64,000 nt of DNA from Lineus longissimus (GCF_910592395.1 NC_088320.1:1054001-1118000), one strand, 5' to 3'. Shown: positions 11,441 to 23,805, counted from the first letter of the stretch. Translations and numbers: made by a program. Notes: generated by a model not told the origin, from the sequence alone.

Positions 11441-12055
11441 GGTGCTCCACTGTCCTCCAGGAGAACGGATGACACCTACTCCAGTAGCTACGGAAGGAGC
11501 GTCGAATAGAGAATCTGGCGTTGACTTGCAATGCAGTGCCAGTAACTTTAATCCTGATGCGTTTAACTGAACCCTGAACCAGTTAACTTATCCTGTGACA
11601 ATGAACCTGCTCTTCACAGCTTCCGGTGACAACAACTCCGACTTGGCAGGCGGTTGATGCCGTCTCCAAAGTGGCCAACAGATAGTGCGGTCAAAGATCA
11701 TCCGTTCGTCATTCCTCGATTCCTAACAAACCTCCCTTGATTTCAATGCAAATTCCTATGCATTATGTAATGAAATGCCCCTTGGGGCGAGGTTGCACAG
11801 TCACATGGAGTATCTCTTACATATATATCATGGAGTTTGATAATCTCATATCATTTCTTATCAAGTTCAAATAGCGTAATAGCATTGTGCTTTATTGATA
11901 GGTTAAGCAATGATAACCAGGTATCAACATGTGCAAATTCGTTTTCCTTTTCGTGTTTGGACACGGACACTCATACACTCCCAGAGTAGTGGTGACAGTC
12001 AAACACCGGATCCAAACAAAAAATGAAACAAATACCAGTATTCAATGATTTCTTA
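11441..12055. other. Intergenic stretch, head of CTLD gene to tail of LRR-FN3 gene
   Basis: Promoter side of the CTLD gene and 3' flank of the LRR-FN3 gene. Apart from a minus-strand AATAAA at 12056-12061 just outside it, no gene, repeat or regulatory motif was recognised. Confidence 0.4.
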
Positions 12056-12327
12056 TTTATTTACATTTCAAATAAAGAATCTCACACGTGCATGAATCAA
12101 GATCAACAGTAGTCGTCTTCATTGCTTGCTATGTACATTTAATGAGGTGTGCCATTCGCGCCATAATTCATCTTAGATGGTGCAAGCGGAAGCAATGATC
12201 TTTTATGATATATGGACAACCACCAAAAACAAAAGCAGTGAAAATATCTAACGTTAAATAAAAATAAATACAGTCAGGTTTGAGCACATATAAAAAGCAA
12301 CCGACACCAGCTGAACACGTGATTAAG

Positions 12328-15300
12328 TCAAGGATCAACATTAGCATAGAGTCCACCAGGCTCAACTCTTTCTCCGCGAGCCGCGTTTTCGTAATTGTCT
12401 GCTTCAAACATGGATGCCGGAACGAAATTTTTCCAGTGAGGAGTGCCACTTTTCCCACCCAACACATGCTCTCTGTCCTTTTCAATATTTGTGTATTTTG
12501 CGCCATCAGGCGGTGCGGTAACGACATCATCTTGAATGTCACAATCTTTGATGTTGCAGTAATGTCCCTCGTTCTCAGAGTCACTGACCTGCAGATCTAC
12601 ATCTGAGGGATTCACAAGGTCAGCGGCATGGCAGGAGGCATGTGGTTCTCTCACGACATCCGGGGCCTGGCCGCCATTGCCCGGTGACCTCCCGACAGCG
12701 AAGACAATTCTCTGTTGATCTTCCGGAAGGAGATCATCGTAGACTGTTAGCGTCGGTTTTGAGATGTCCTCCGTCGAAATAGAGGCGTAGCCCCTCGGAA
12801 GCGCGGCTGGAGGACGCTGAGTGTTATCCTCCTGTGGATGCGCAGCAGGCGACCTAGGAACACCCCAGATAATATCACCGGGATTTCGCGGTTCAGCGTA
12901 GGATGGGTTATTGTACAAAGACTCTGGTGGACTGATTGGTGAAGGAACTTGCAGTGTCTCTTCGTTATCCACCGCGCTTTCCCAATCCGCTGACGTTCGC
13001 ACAGGGCCGCCATTTTGAACTGGAAGTTGGGTGTCATCACCTATGTCATCACCTGTTGACTGCGCAGGGTTTCGGACGGGGTGAGATGGAGAATATTCTC
13101 CTTTGTAGATCTTTTCAAGAATCTGCAGCTTTTTCGTGTAAACCACGTACGAGACGAAACATCCCATAAAAATTAGGATCGTCACGATGACCGACACCGA
13201 AACTGCGGCGGCTAGACTGAGGGTTCCAGGCGATGGGTCCGTTAGTGAGACTAGGGTTGTTCGATCAGAATTATCAGGCCCTAGCGTCCGATACAAAGCG
13301 CATTGTTCATAACCGCACAAGTCAATCTTGACACAGGCAACAAAATCCGTATCGGCTTGTAGGCCGGTAAAACGGTACTGTTTTGCGTCAAGGTCGACAG
13401 ATGTCGCTTTGACGACAGCAACACCACCTATATTCCTTAAAACAAGTACGCTAGGGAGGTGGTATCCCCCCGTATCCCATCGAAGCATGGCGGACGTATT
13501 GGTAATGTTGGTCACGCGCATATCGCTGGGCGTGGCACTATCGCAGATAGAGGACGCCTCTGTACTCAAAGCGGAAGTTAAAGGCGATGTTGTCGGCGGG
13601 CAGAATTGGAGCATATCTGTGTATCGGATGTCCAGGGTCTGCGATGGTTTCGGCACCACACAGATAACAGGACTCTGCAACAACAAATTATTTTGAGCAA
13701 TCCACGTCTTCAGCGTGTTCAAGCCGCAAGCGCAAAGGAATTTAATTCCGCCAAGATTTAGGACCCAAAGTGCCTTCAGTTTGTAAAATGGAGCAGGTGC
13801 CAGCTCATAGAAGTCGTTGTATGACAAATCGAGGAACTGTAAATTATTCAGGCCCGCGAAGGTTTCATCATAAATCATCCGGGTTCCTGATTGGCTGACC
13901 TTCAGAGACTGGAGGTTAGGAAGTCCGATGAAGGCGTTTGCGATTAGGATAGGCATCCGGTTGCCGCTGAGGTCCAGGTGCTGCAAGGCGCTGATGTACC
14001 TCACTCCTAGCAGACTCTTCCCTTCCAACTGATTCCACCCAAGGTTCAGTTTCTGCAGCGCATTGCACGGGATAAAGAAACCAGATTTCAGAAACTGGAC
14101 ATTGTTATGGCTGATGTCGAATTCCACGAGGCTGGGCCACAGACGACAAGTGATAATTTCCAAGATGTTGATGTTGTTGTTGCTAAAGTTGGCCACCGTC
14201 ATGGCCGGGAGACTGTTCATGAGAGCTTCTGGGATGTTGGCTAGCTTGTTGTGGCTAACGTCAAGGTGGCTAAGCCGCGGTGCTGTCACCACTCGATTTG
14301 GATCTGAAATGAATAAAGTTTCCATCGTCAGGTGTAAGGTGATTGTAAATTGTAACAAACAGGTATTACCTACTGCTTAAGTACGAGAGACAACGAGAAT
14401 ACGAACGACGTCTTGTTGGAATGTTCTTCCAGTAGAGTTTGTTTAGACTCTGAGGCCGGGGACGTGAACACCTCGCAGGCGAAACCAACTAACCGCCGAG
14501 TATTAAGACTGTTTGGCAGTACCGTGCACTTTGTTGAGAGTCTGGGTGTTTCAGAGAGGTTCACCAAGATTTGATATAGATTACAGGTAGGAGACAACTT
14601 ATTTCAAGGACCATGACAGTCGTCATCTTACCAATTTCCGAGATCGAATTGTTCCGCAGTATCAGCCTGATTACAGCAGGTGGGAGCGAGGTTGGTACTT
14701 GCTGTAGCCCCTGGTTGCTGCAGTCAACCACTGTGCCACTGTCGGAGCAGGAACATTTCACTGGGCAGTCCTGGAATGCCTGACTACCCGGATGTAACAG
14801 GAGGTACACCTGAAATGATGATCAGGGAAAATGATTTCAGTTATGGTTTTTCAAGTTAACATGGATATCCCATGTGTAGAGTTATATTGAAGTTAGTTGC
14901 ATATGGAATGACAAATTGTCAACATTGTTAACATTTCATTTTGTAAAACAAACAAGATATTTTTTGATGGTGCATGGTCGGAAGATGACAGGCTGGTGAG
15001 TTTGAGTGGCTTGAAATGAATGCAGTACACCTTTCAGAATGTGAGTGCATGAGGCATTCTCTCTGCGATTTCAAGGGTACAGATCAACTTGGGCGTTCCG
15101 CAACTCTATCTATTTGCCAACATTGACTGAGGCATCTTCAACCCATGTTCCTGTCAATCAAGCGCGATAAAACCAATCGTCTGCTTCACGAATCAGGACA
15201 ACAAATTTAAACAATGATCTCTTTGAGATAAAAGCTTCAGCAATCAGGTGAAGTGCTCGATAAAATGAGTTTATGATGATGGTCCAATTAGATCTGATGA

Positions 15301-17937
15301 TTTTTACATGCCTGACTGGTTCAGGAATGTTGCCATTAAAACGAACGCTTTTTGAATTAGCCGCTTTCCGTCAAAACAAAAGGCAGTATATCATGTTCAA
15401 TGAGTGTCGTGGGTGAGGAGTAGTCACTCGAAAACTTGGCAATCCTATGATGAATTCGTCGAAAACTTAGATTGATCGGCGCGGGTAACATAAATACCTT
15501 CAGGTTACATTCGCTGCCGGTTATGAATAGGATCGGATGCCAACACTATGTGCGTATATCAGCACTCATGTTTGTCATTTTACTTTTCTCAGCCAAATAT
15601 TGGTATAATAAACCTATATCTTTATCTGTCATCCGGATTTAAAGATTGTGCACATTTGAGCGAAATGAGTCATTCATTTTATCAGGGGTTGGGTCAATTA
15701 CAACTCAAACAATGATTTCCTGTAAAATGCTCTTTTGATATTTGAATATTGAACAAGTTTACGGTGGTGTAGTGCATGGTAAGAGTCAGGCCGCTCTAGG
15801 TCGAGAGGTCGTCGGTTCGACTCATTTGTTCTACAGATTAAATTTCGAATGAAGGAAGGCGCTGTGAAACGAGATGAAGGGAAAAAAAAGGATCGCAGCG
15901 ACCGATTCCGGTTCTTCATGGTCGTTTTCATACTCCACACAGACAAAATCAAGCGCCTACATCACACCGCCATGAACAGCACGGGCTATGAGTTGTCATT
16001 GATTGACAGCCGAGCAGCCGGTTGTCCACGTTGCTATGTACCACTTCAACATTAAATCGCTCTAAATTAGACCTATTGAACTCATCTTTTTAAAAATTTA
16101 ATGCTATTTCGAAAATAAATTCTGCTTTTAGCCCTCATTTTTAATAAATTTCTGTTCTTTGAGGATTTGCATTCGCCGGCAGGTTTTCTTGTTTCCGTCT
16201 CTTGATAAACTGTCACAAAACACGTTATACAACCTGTGTCTGCAGCTAAACCTGGCAATAAAAATGTAAAATCCATCACAAATCGTCCCCGATAATCCCC
16301 AGTGATGAGTTTACACTGCTGTATTATAAATGCCTAATTCCGTTTCAAAAGTGCCCACCACAGAAAAAAATGGAAAGCTGATTGGCTTTGCTTTTGCTCA
16401 CGTTGTGCCCGAGGCAGGGCGATCTAATGTAGGCGGATGGGTTGGGGATTAGGCTGAAAGGCTGCCGAGAGCAGACTGTCCTCGTCCCCGGAGAATGCTG
16501 AGATCGCTCCGACATGTCCGAGCAACGGAAATGAAATGATCATGTGTGAAGATGCGTGCATCGGACTCATTATCCCCGTCCGCGCGGTGAATTGTCCACC
16601 CGGGTTGTCCATCATGTCGGCAAACGCCAAACGAAGACTGATCGGAGCGTCCTGTTGTAAGGTGCCTCAATCAGTGGTGTTCTGCTGTCTTTGTTTGTGG
16701 GGGCAAAATCGCCAAACAGCAGATTTTCACCGATTTTTAGACTGACCGAGGACGAAAGACCTGTTTTTTAGATTCTTAGAGGCGAGGTTTGCCCGGTATC
16801 TAAGTGGCCGTGGTTGTGAGAGCAGGCAGGCTTAACCCTGGCCCCAGGGCAATACAAACACTCAGTAAATATACAGAAGATTATCTGGGTGGGCTTTTGA
16901 TGGCCGAGCCACAAGAAACAGAATAATTGATGAACTAGAACTAATCAGTAATATGCATATTAAGCAATTTATGCGAAATTGAATGGGATGCGTGTCTATT
17001 TCGGACATGTCTTAGCCAAATCTAGTGTTTTTATTCACAGGTTCATGTTTGTGCAGTGGATTTTCAGCAACGTGAGAGTGTCGTCTGGGTCTACCATCCG
17101 GGTGTCAAAATATGAAATTCAAAATTCAGAAAACGTAAACAGTGCGCTACTGCTAAGTTTATGCCCATTTGGGGACCGGCGGGGACACAGTCCTTGGTTG
17201 TGACCTGCACGGAATGGAAGGTTCAGCTGCTGCATGCTGTCACCACGAAGACCAATTTTCTAGCCACCTTCAAGTCAGTTCTTGTAAAGACAACAAGAAA
17301 CTAGAAGCTTTGAATTCGCTGCAGTGGCCGGGCAGAGTTGTGGTCATTTCTGATTTAGGCCGGAGTGCATGACAATAACATGTAACTGCCAGGACACCGA
17401 CCAAAGGACATGCCCGGGTGGTGCCGTCGTCGCAGTCACAAACCGATGTCTGCGGGGGTGATCAGGCAAGGAAATCGACCACAACTCGCACATTATCATT
17501 CTTCATTGAAAAGATAAGAATGACTACCAGGAAGCTTAGGCGCATACATTATGCAATTATACACACTTTTATTGCTGTTTTGACGATAAGACTAAATTAT
17601 TTTAATGACGTTCTTGACATATTTACTGCTTTGTTCACTGTAATTGACCACTTGAGCACATGCGTATGATATATGACCACGACACCAATCCAACCTCTAC
17701 GCTCTCATATTTGACCACGTTTGAATATTTCCATAAGATAAGTTTGAAAGGATTGTTTTGAAAGAATTGTCATTGTTGTCGAAAAAGCGAAATAGAATAG
17801 AGGAAAGGTTGAAAAACGGGGAAACATTTTAAAGGATTGAGAATCACCTAGAAAATGAGAGTGATATCAAAAAAGAAAGAAAAAAGGCTTACCAGTAGAA
17901 GAAGAGGTTCCGTACGCAGTCGCATCTTGATAGTCAT
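12328..17937 (-). CDS. LRR-FN3 single-pass transmembrane receptor
   Basis: Complete 732-aa type I membrane protein from three exons: 17893-17937 (MTIKMRLRTEPLLLL, leader start), 14632-14809 (rest of signal peptide and LRRNT, CPVKCSCSDSGTVVDC), and 12328-14303. Phases 0 and 1 join exactly and the total is 2199 nt. Domain order: LRR N-cap, about seven LRRs (LSHLDVSHNKLANIP, LQHLDLSGNRM, LQFLDLSYNDF), LRR C-cap (CACGLNTLKTW ... CVV), one FN3 domain (MRVTNITNTSAMLRWD), a transmembrane helix (SVSVIVTILIFMGCFVSYVV) and a tail of about 265 aa. There is no Ig domain, so the layout is like FLRT or ELFN, but the tail is different: it has five Tyr-x-Asn motifs (YNN, YCN, YTN, YEN, YAN), the Grb2-SH2 consensus. 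A minus-strand AATAAA lies at 12056-12061. A cell-surface adhesion or signalling role is inferred. Confidence 0.82.
14820..17880. other. Large intron of the LRR-FN3 gene
   Basis: About 3 kb of intron between the leader exon and the LRRNT exon. Apart from the tRNA-like segment near 15.8 kb, no exon, element or conserved block was recognised. Confidence 0.5.
15761..15835 (+). repeat. tRNA-derived SINE-like sequence
   Basis: Inside the first large intron of the LRR-FN3 gene. An A-box-like tagtgcatgg (15770-15779) is followed at tRNA-like spacing by a B-box-like ggttcgactc (15814-15823). The cloverleaf stems are poor, so it is more likely a SINE head or relic than a working tRNA gene. Confidence 0.45.
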
Positions 17938-18773
17938 GTTCTGTAGCCTTGTCCACCAATCAACGAGATGTCCATTTCAGAGAATAGTGAAGACATTCTA
18001 ACTCTCCCTTGTCTCATCCGAGCTGGCCATTGTCCCAGCAATCCACATACATGTAATCAAAGTTTGCCATCCAGTCTTGATTGACTTGCCTTATCTTTAC
18101 GATTCGGAGTCACTGAGGGCAGTTGAAACACCTATCATGTATGAACCATCCAATATCTTCAAGCGCACCGTGCCGAGGTGAACACGCTGTCGGATTGTGT
18201 CGTTATCACAATCTACACTTAATCTAGACTGGGTGTACAGTGCGGAAAGTGGACACCGTGTTAGAGACTAGGATTTTGGAGCGTTCGGAGCACATTATCT
18301 CAAATGAAGATGTGCATAAATATTCAGGCGTTCAATATACATTGGGAAGTTTATCTGGATTTGAGATTATCAGTAAATAAAATAGCTATTGGCTGATCAG
18401 AGGATGAAGGCCTGGTGATGACGTCATTGTGATCGACAGACGTGCGGAATGATATTGGAAGAGGAACAGCATTATCATTGCAAGGCAGTATTATTAAATG
18501 CCTATAGCCACAGTTCTACCTATCCAAAATCCCCGGGTTTTTCGACACCCGTGTCTTCGCCGTGTGTAAGAAAACCCCGGCGAGCGCTTCCACCTGTACA
18601 ATCCGCATAAGATATTGTTAGTCAATCCGGCGACAGGCGCCGCTGCAGTTAGTACCTCTTCGGTGTCTTGTAAATGTTGGAGGTTTGTTGACACTTTTTA
18701 CGCATGCGCCGTAGGGCAGCAATTACAGAAATCGAACGCGCCATCTATCGCCGTGCAAAGGTTGCCGTGTTTC
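17938..18773. other. Upstream region of the LRR-FN3 gene
   Basis: Probable 5' flank of the LRR-FN3 gene. It contains the 18571-18595 half-copy related to the 18774 element. No other feature was recognised. Confidence 0.35.
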
Positions 18774-18917
18774 TTGCGCTTCCACCTATTAGAAAACCCC
18801 GTGGATCAAACCCGTGTTTAAATTAGACACGGGGTTTTCACATACGGGTCTATTTAAGCACGGCAATTCAAAGGTGGAAGCACAAAAAACACGGGGATTC
18901 ACCAGGTGGAAGCGCAA
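18774..18917. mobile_element. Short inverted-repeat element (MITE-like), 144 bp
   Basis: Perfect 14-bp terminal inverted repeats, ttgcgcttccacct at 18774-18787 and its complement at 18904-18917. An inner pair, aaaaccccgt (18793-18802) and its complement (18829-18838), can form a second stem. A related half-copy with gcgcttccacct lies at 18584-18595. No convincing target-site duplication was seen. Confidence 0.6.
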
Positions 18918-19130
18918 CTTATGTTCCTCAGGAAAGGATGTAGATGTGTACTATCGGGACGCACAACTTCAACTCTCCTCTTCGTCCTCCTCGAAGACAC
19001 TCCCTGGATAAAGGGTTGTGCCAAATAGGACTTCATCTCATCATTGGTCGCAAAAGGTAGCTATTCGTCACTCAAACGACTGCAGCAATCATTGCTTAGT
19101 ATCACATTTGCTCAACATTGTACACTGACC

Positions 19131-20986
19131 GAGACATTGGTCCTTCGTTTCTGATTGAGACAGGGGTCCTTCGTTTCTGATTGAGACATTGGTCCTTCGT
19201 TTCTGATTGAGACAGGGGTCCTTCGTTTCTGATTGAGACAGGGGTCCTTCGTTTCTGATTGAGACAGGGGTCCTTCGTTTCTGATTGAGACATTGGTCCT
19301 TCGTTTCTGATTGAGACAGGGGTCCTTCGTTTCTGATTGAGACATTGGTCCTTCGTTTCTGATTGAGACAGGGGTCCTTCGTTTCTGATTGAGACAGGGG
19401 TCCTTCGTTTCTGATTGAGACAGGGGTCCTTCGTTTCTGATTGAGACATTGGTCCTTCGTTTCTGATTGAGACAGGGGTCCTTCGTTTCTGATTGAGACA
19501 GGGGTCCTTCGTTTCTGATTGAGACATTGGTCCTTCGTTTCTGATTGAGACATTGGTCCTTCGTTTCTGATTGAGACAGGGGTCCTTCGTTTCTGATTGA
19601 GACAGGGGTCCTTCGTTTCTGATTGAGACAGGGGTCCTTCGTTTCTGATTGAGACAGGGGTCCTTCGTTTCTGATTGAGACATTGGTCCTTCGTTTCTGA
19701 TTGAGACAGGGGTCCTTCGTTTCTGATTGAGACAGGGGTCCTTCGTTTCTGATTGAGACAGGGGTCCTTCGTTTCTGATTGAGACAGGGGTCCTTCGTTT
19801 CTGATTGAGACATTGGTCCTTCGTTTCTGATTGAGACAGGGGTCCTTCGTTTCTGATTGAGACAGGGGTCCTTCGTTTCTGATTGAGACAGGGGTCCTTC
19901 GTTTCTGATTGAGACATTGGTCCTTCGTTTCTGATTGAGACAGGGGTCCTTCGTTTCTGATTGAGACAGGGGTCCTTCGTTTCTGATTGAGACATTGGTC
20001 CTTCGTTTCTGATTGAGACATTGGTCCTTCGTTTCTGATTGAGACATTGGTCCTTCGTTTCTGATTGAGACAGGGGTCCTTCGTTTCTGATTGAGACAGG
20101 GGTCCTTCGTTTCTGATTGAGACAGGGGTCCTTCGTTTCTGATTGAGACAGGGGTCCTTCGTTTCTGATTGAGACAGGGGTCCTTCGTTTCTGATTGAGA
20201 CATTGGTCCTTCGTTTCTGATTGAGACAGGGGTCCTTCGTTTCTGATTGAGACAGGGGTCCTTCGTTTCTGATTGAGACATTGGTCCTTCGTTTCTGATT
20301 GAGACATTGGTCCTTCGTTTCTGATTGAGACAGGGGTCCTTCGTTTCTGATTGAGACAGGGGTCCTTCGTTTCTGATTGAGACAGGGGTCCTTCGTTTCT
20401 GATTGAGACAGGGGTCCTTCGTTTCTGATTGAGACATTGGTCCTTCGTTTCTGATTGAGACAGGGGTCCTTCGTTTCTGATTGAGACAGGGGTCCTTCGT
20501 TTCTGATTGAGACAGGGGTCCTTCGTTTCTGATTGAGACAGGGGTCCTTCGTTTCTGATTGAGACATTGGTCCTTCGTTTCTGATTGAGACAGGGGTCCT
20601 TCGTTTCTGATTGAGACAGGGGTCCTTCGTTTCTGATTGAGACAGGGGTCCTTCGTTTCTGATTGAGACATTGGTCCTTCGTTTCTGATTGAGACAGGGG
20701 TCCTTCGTTTCTGATTGAGACAGGGGTCCTTCGTTTCTGATTGAGACACGGGTCCTTCGTTTCTGATTGAGACAGGGGTCCTTCGTTTCTGATTGAGACA
20801 TTGGTCCTTCGTTTCTGATTGAGACATTGGTCCTTCGTTTCTGATTGAGACAGGGGTCCTTCGTTTCTGATTGAGACAGGGGTCCTTCGTTTCTGATTGA
20901 GACATTGGTCCTTCGTTTCTGATTGAGACAGGGGTCCTTCGTTTCTGATTGAGACATTGGTCCTTCGTTTCTGATTGAGACACGGT
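19131..20986. repeat. 26-bp minisatellite, 71 units in two variants
   Basis: Head-to-tail 26-bp units that are almost identical except for a dinucleotide, tt or gg, after gagaca; unit 63 alone has cg. The variant sites fall every 26 bp from 19137 to 20957. As 26 is not a multiple of 3, one unit read in all phases gives a 26-residue periodic peptide and leaves all three minus-strand frames open for over 600 codons. This is a by-product of the repeat, not evidence of a gene. Confidence 0.95.
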
Positions 20987-21518
20987 CACAACCAGGACAT
21001 TCTACCTAGTTGGCTGTCACAACCTCATCTTGATTGGCGACTTGATTCAATGAAGCATGCACCAAGTGAAAACCCATTTTCAGGAGACTTTCAATGTTTC
21101 ATTCTGCTTGATGGCCTGAAAATGTAGTCTGAAGTAATAGGAATCCCCCCCCCCCCGAGTGATTTCTTCTTTAACAACACTAAACTGGGTTCCAGGGATA
21201 CTTGATTCAATGATTCTCTAGTATGATAACTCATCAATGGAGTGCAATATTGCATTTGCCCCAACCACACTGTAAGGATGGAGACATTGCCCCTACTTTA
21301 GACATGGTGATACTACAGCAGGATTGTAGCGTCCTTGAGGCAACAGTTTGTAAATAAGACCAGATAGTGAATGGGAGACCCTGGCTGCTGCTGCAGCACC
21401 CCTCAATAATTTGCTGAAGAGTCGTAGCTGGAGCACTCCTGGTGCACACCAGTTGAGTCCTTGCTTTCCCATGCACAATAACCTTGCTTCCCTCTCCAAA
21501 TTCTCACAAGGGGTCATA

Positions 21519-21679
21519 CAGTAGAACCTCTCTATTGGGACTGGCAAGTGCTGTCCTCAACAGAGAAGTGTCCTGATTAGAGGTCAAATCAAATGGAAAC
21601 CAATTTGGGACCAAAAGTAGTGTTCTTAATAGAGAGATTGTCCTTAATAGAGAGGTGTCCGCTAAAGGAGGTTCCACTG
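21519..21679. mobile_element. Tigger/pogo-like MITE
   Basis: A 161-bp unit whose ends are inverted copies of CAGT(A/G)GAACCTC. The left end starts cagtagaacc at 21519 and the right end finishes ggttccactg at 21679. The inside holds more imperfect palindromes of the tctctattaaggac type. No transposase is present. A TA duplication is not clean on the right side. Confidence 0.6.
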
Positions 21680-22458
21680 ATAGAAGTACGCATCTGGGAG
21701 GGAAAGATGGGTCAAGAATTCAGAGATGCCCTCTAGCAGTAGTGGGTACAGCAGTGTCGTCCTATGTCGTACATGTAAGAACTAACCAACAAGAAAAAAG
21801 TTTTAATTTATCTTCTTGTATTTAGACTAAGTATAACAACTTAAATTTTAAATGATTTTCAAATTCTCAGTTATATGAAATTGTATGACATGGCTTATAA
21901 CACAGTATATCATACATTTTGTAATATCAGCAAGGATACATTTCAGCCCTCACACTGTGGATCAAATCACGAGTTGAGTACTATATACAGTAAATCTGTA
22001 GCAGAGGTTGGGTGGTTCCTGTTCAGAAAACAGTATCCAGTTGACTGATTTTAGCATTGTCAAGGCTTGCAAAGGTCATACATAATATAGTGACAAAATC
22101 TGTGACAAAACTGTTTAAACACTATAAATAGTACATAAGTGGATATTCTGACAATGCAACAGCCGATATTGACATTTTTGCCGACAAAAGTAAACAGTAT
22201 TCACATAAAGCAAGCTGACAAAGTTATTCAGGAAACATAATGGTGCTTTTCACACCGACGTATTCTAGTGAACACCGCCGATTTTTTGCAATGACTGGCC
22301 AACAAAAAAAAAAGAACAATCATCTGAATGATAACAAGGTGTGACCTGCTTTCTCATAAGTAGGTGATCAGAAAGGAGAAAAAGAATCAGGGGAAAGCAG
22401 AACAAATATTTATTTCTCAAAATATGTTTTTCTTGGAAAATGATTTTATCAGTCATGC

Positions 22459-22552
22459 TAACTTCCTGACGGTGTTCTATCTAAGTTGCTAACTTCCTGA
22501 CGGTGTTCTATCTAAGTTGCTAACTTCCTGACGGTGTTCTATCTAAGTTGCT
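22459..22552. repeat. 31-bp direct repeat, three copies
   Basis: Three perfect tandem copies of a 31-bp unit whose core is cttcctgacggtgttctat. No coding or structural role is visible. Confidence 0.9.
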
Positions 22553-23479
22553 CAGGCGGTGACTGAAAGTATGATAGCTGATAAAGTGGCATCATTTAAG
22601 TTTTTCACAGACTTTTCTTCAGGTTTTTAAAACAGAATTTTGTGAGTATGAATATCTCAATCAATTTTGTTGTCAAGTGAATGTAGCTTGTCACGTACGT
22701 CATTTTGTGCAAAATGACTCCACTAGTAAAATGTCTACACCCGCCTTGGACTCCAAGAGCCAACTTATGACAAAGCATGTTGTATTTGCAATCAACAATA
22801 TTCTGGCGAAAGCCAACATACACAAATATTTACAAAAATGCTTCATCCACTTCAATAGGTCATTATAATTGTTCATAGATCCCACATCCACCACCAGCAA
22901 GCCATTCCCTTGCACCCTCATGAAGTCGAGTTTTCTCCCTTGATACATGCATGTCAACCCAAATCATCTAGGCAACGGTTTTCATCAGTCTGTAGAGTGC
23001 ATGGCCAGTCAACTGGGCATTCATTGCCAAGGAAATTCAGCATAACTTATTTGGATTGTTTTGCATCCAAACTTGAGAACGGCCATGGTAGATTTTGACC
23101 ATAACGCACGTCCGTATTGATGATGATAGTGAGTTTGAAATAAAATATGCACAATTTTTATCTATTTTCCAATGTGTATTGATGTTGACGGCTCGAAAGT
23201 CGGTGTGTTTGGGGTCTGTGACAGCCTAGCTTCGCCATGGCATTGTGTACATGATGCATGGCAGCATGTACACGCTGTCATGTTGGAGTTGGGTTGGCAC
23301 AGACTATATTTCTCTAGTGTCTTGTAAGCCTAACAAGGCTGGCTGTTTTAATATACAGATAACACTCAAATAAATGAATAAATATTGGAGCAGGAATATT
23401 GCTGCACTCAATTTGTCTCCTTTTTAAAATTGTGATGCCAAGTACAAAACCAACATATGGATATAAAAACGGCATTGAT

Positions 23480-23805
23480 TGATGTTCCCGGTATGCGGAT
23501 TTTGGCTGCCCATTTACAATCGATGTTTCCCACGGTGGGAAACATGGGAAACATCGATTGTAAACTGCTGGTGCAAAAGACGCACCAGCAATAAAGGCCG
23601 GTCAAAATGAATTGACCGCCTGATCGATGTTCCCGGTATGCGGTAGGCAACATCGATTGTAAACGGGCAGCCAAAATGGCTGTCCGTAGTTGCTGGTGCG
23701 AATGACGCACCAGCAATAAAGGCCAGTCAAAATGAATTGACCGGCCATGCACTCTCGATCCTTTGGCCGGCCAGCAATGAGGGGGAATCCACTGCTGGCC
23801 GGCCA
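23480..23805 (-). repeat. Cluster of hairpins abutting the IAP stop codon
   Basis: At least six close inverted repeats. A 13-bp stem 23764-23776/23793-23805 (ggccggccagca) begins right after the IAP stop. Others: ggccagtcaa 23721-23730/23737-23746 with one mismatch; ttgctggtgcg 23690-23700/23706-23716; atcgatgtt 23623-23631/23649-23657; ggtcaa 23600-23605/23612-23617; tgctggtgc 23566-23574/23582-23590; and a perfect 20-bp stem 23513-23532/23545-23564. The set is two imperfect direct copies of a unit of about 140 bp. It would lie in the IAP 3' UTR. Confidence 0.85.

Larger units (their letters stand above)
20990..23400. other. Intergenic region between minisatellite and IAP
   Basis: Holds a 12-C run (21145-21156), the pogo-like MITE and the 31-bp triplicate. 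Otherwise AT-rich sequence without a supportable gene. Confidence 0.45.

Noticed and set aside
15761-15835. Functional tRNA gene
   Set aside because: A- and B-boxes are visible but acceptor and T stems do not pair well and there is no terminator close by.
19089-20989. CRISPR array or giant repeat-protein gene
   Set aside because: Units are contiguous 26-bp repeats without unique spacers, and the long frames follow from the unit length. The context is eukaryotic and no splice or start context supports a gene.
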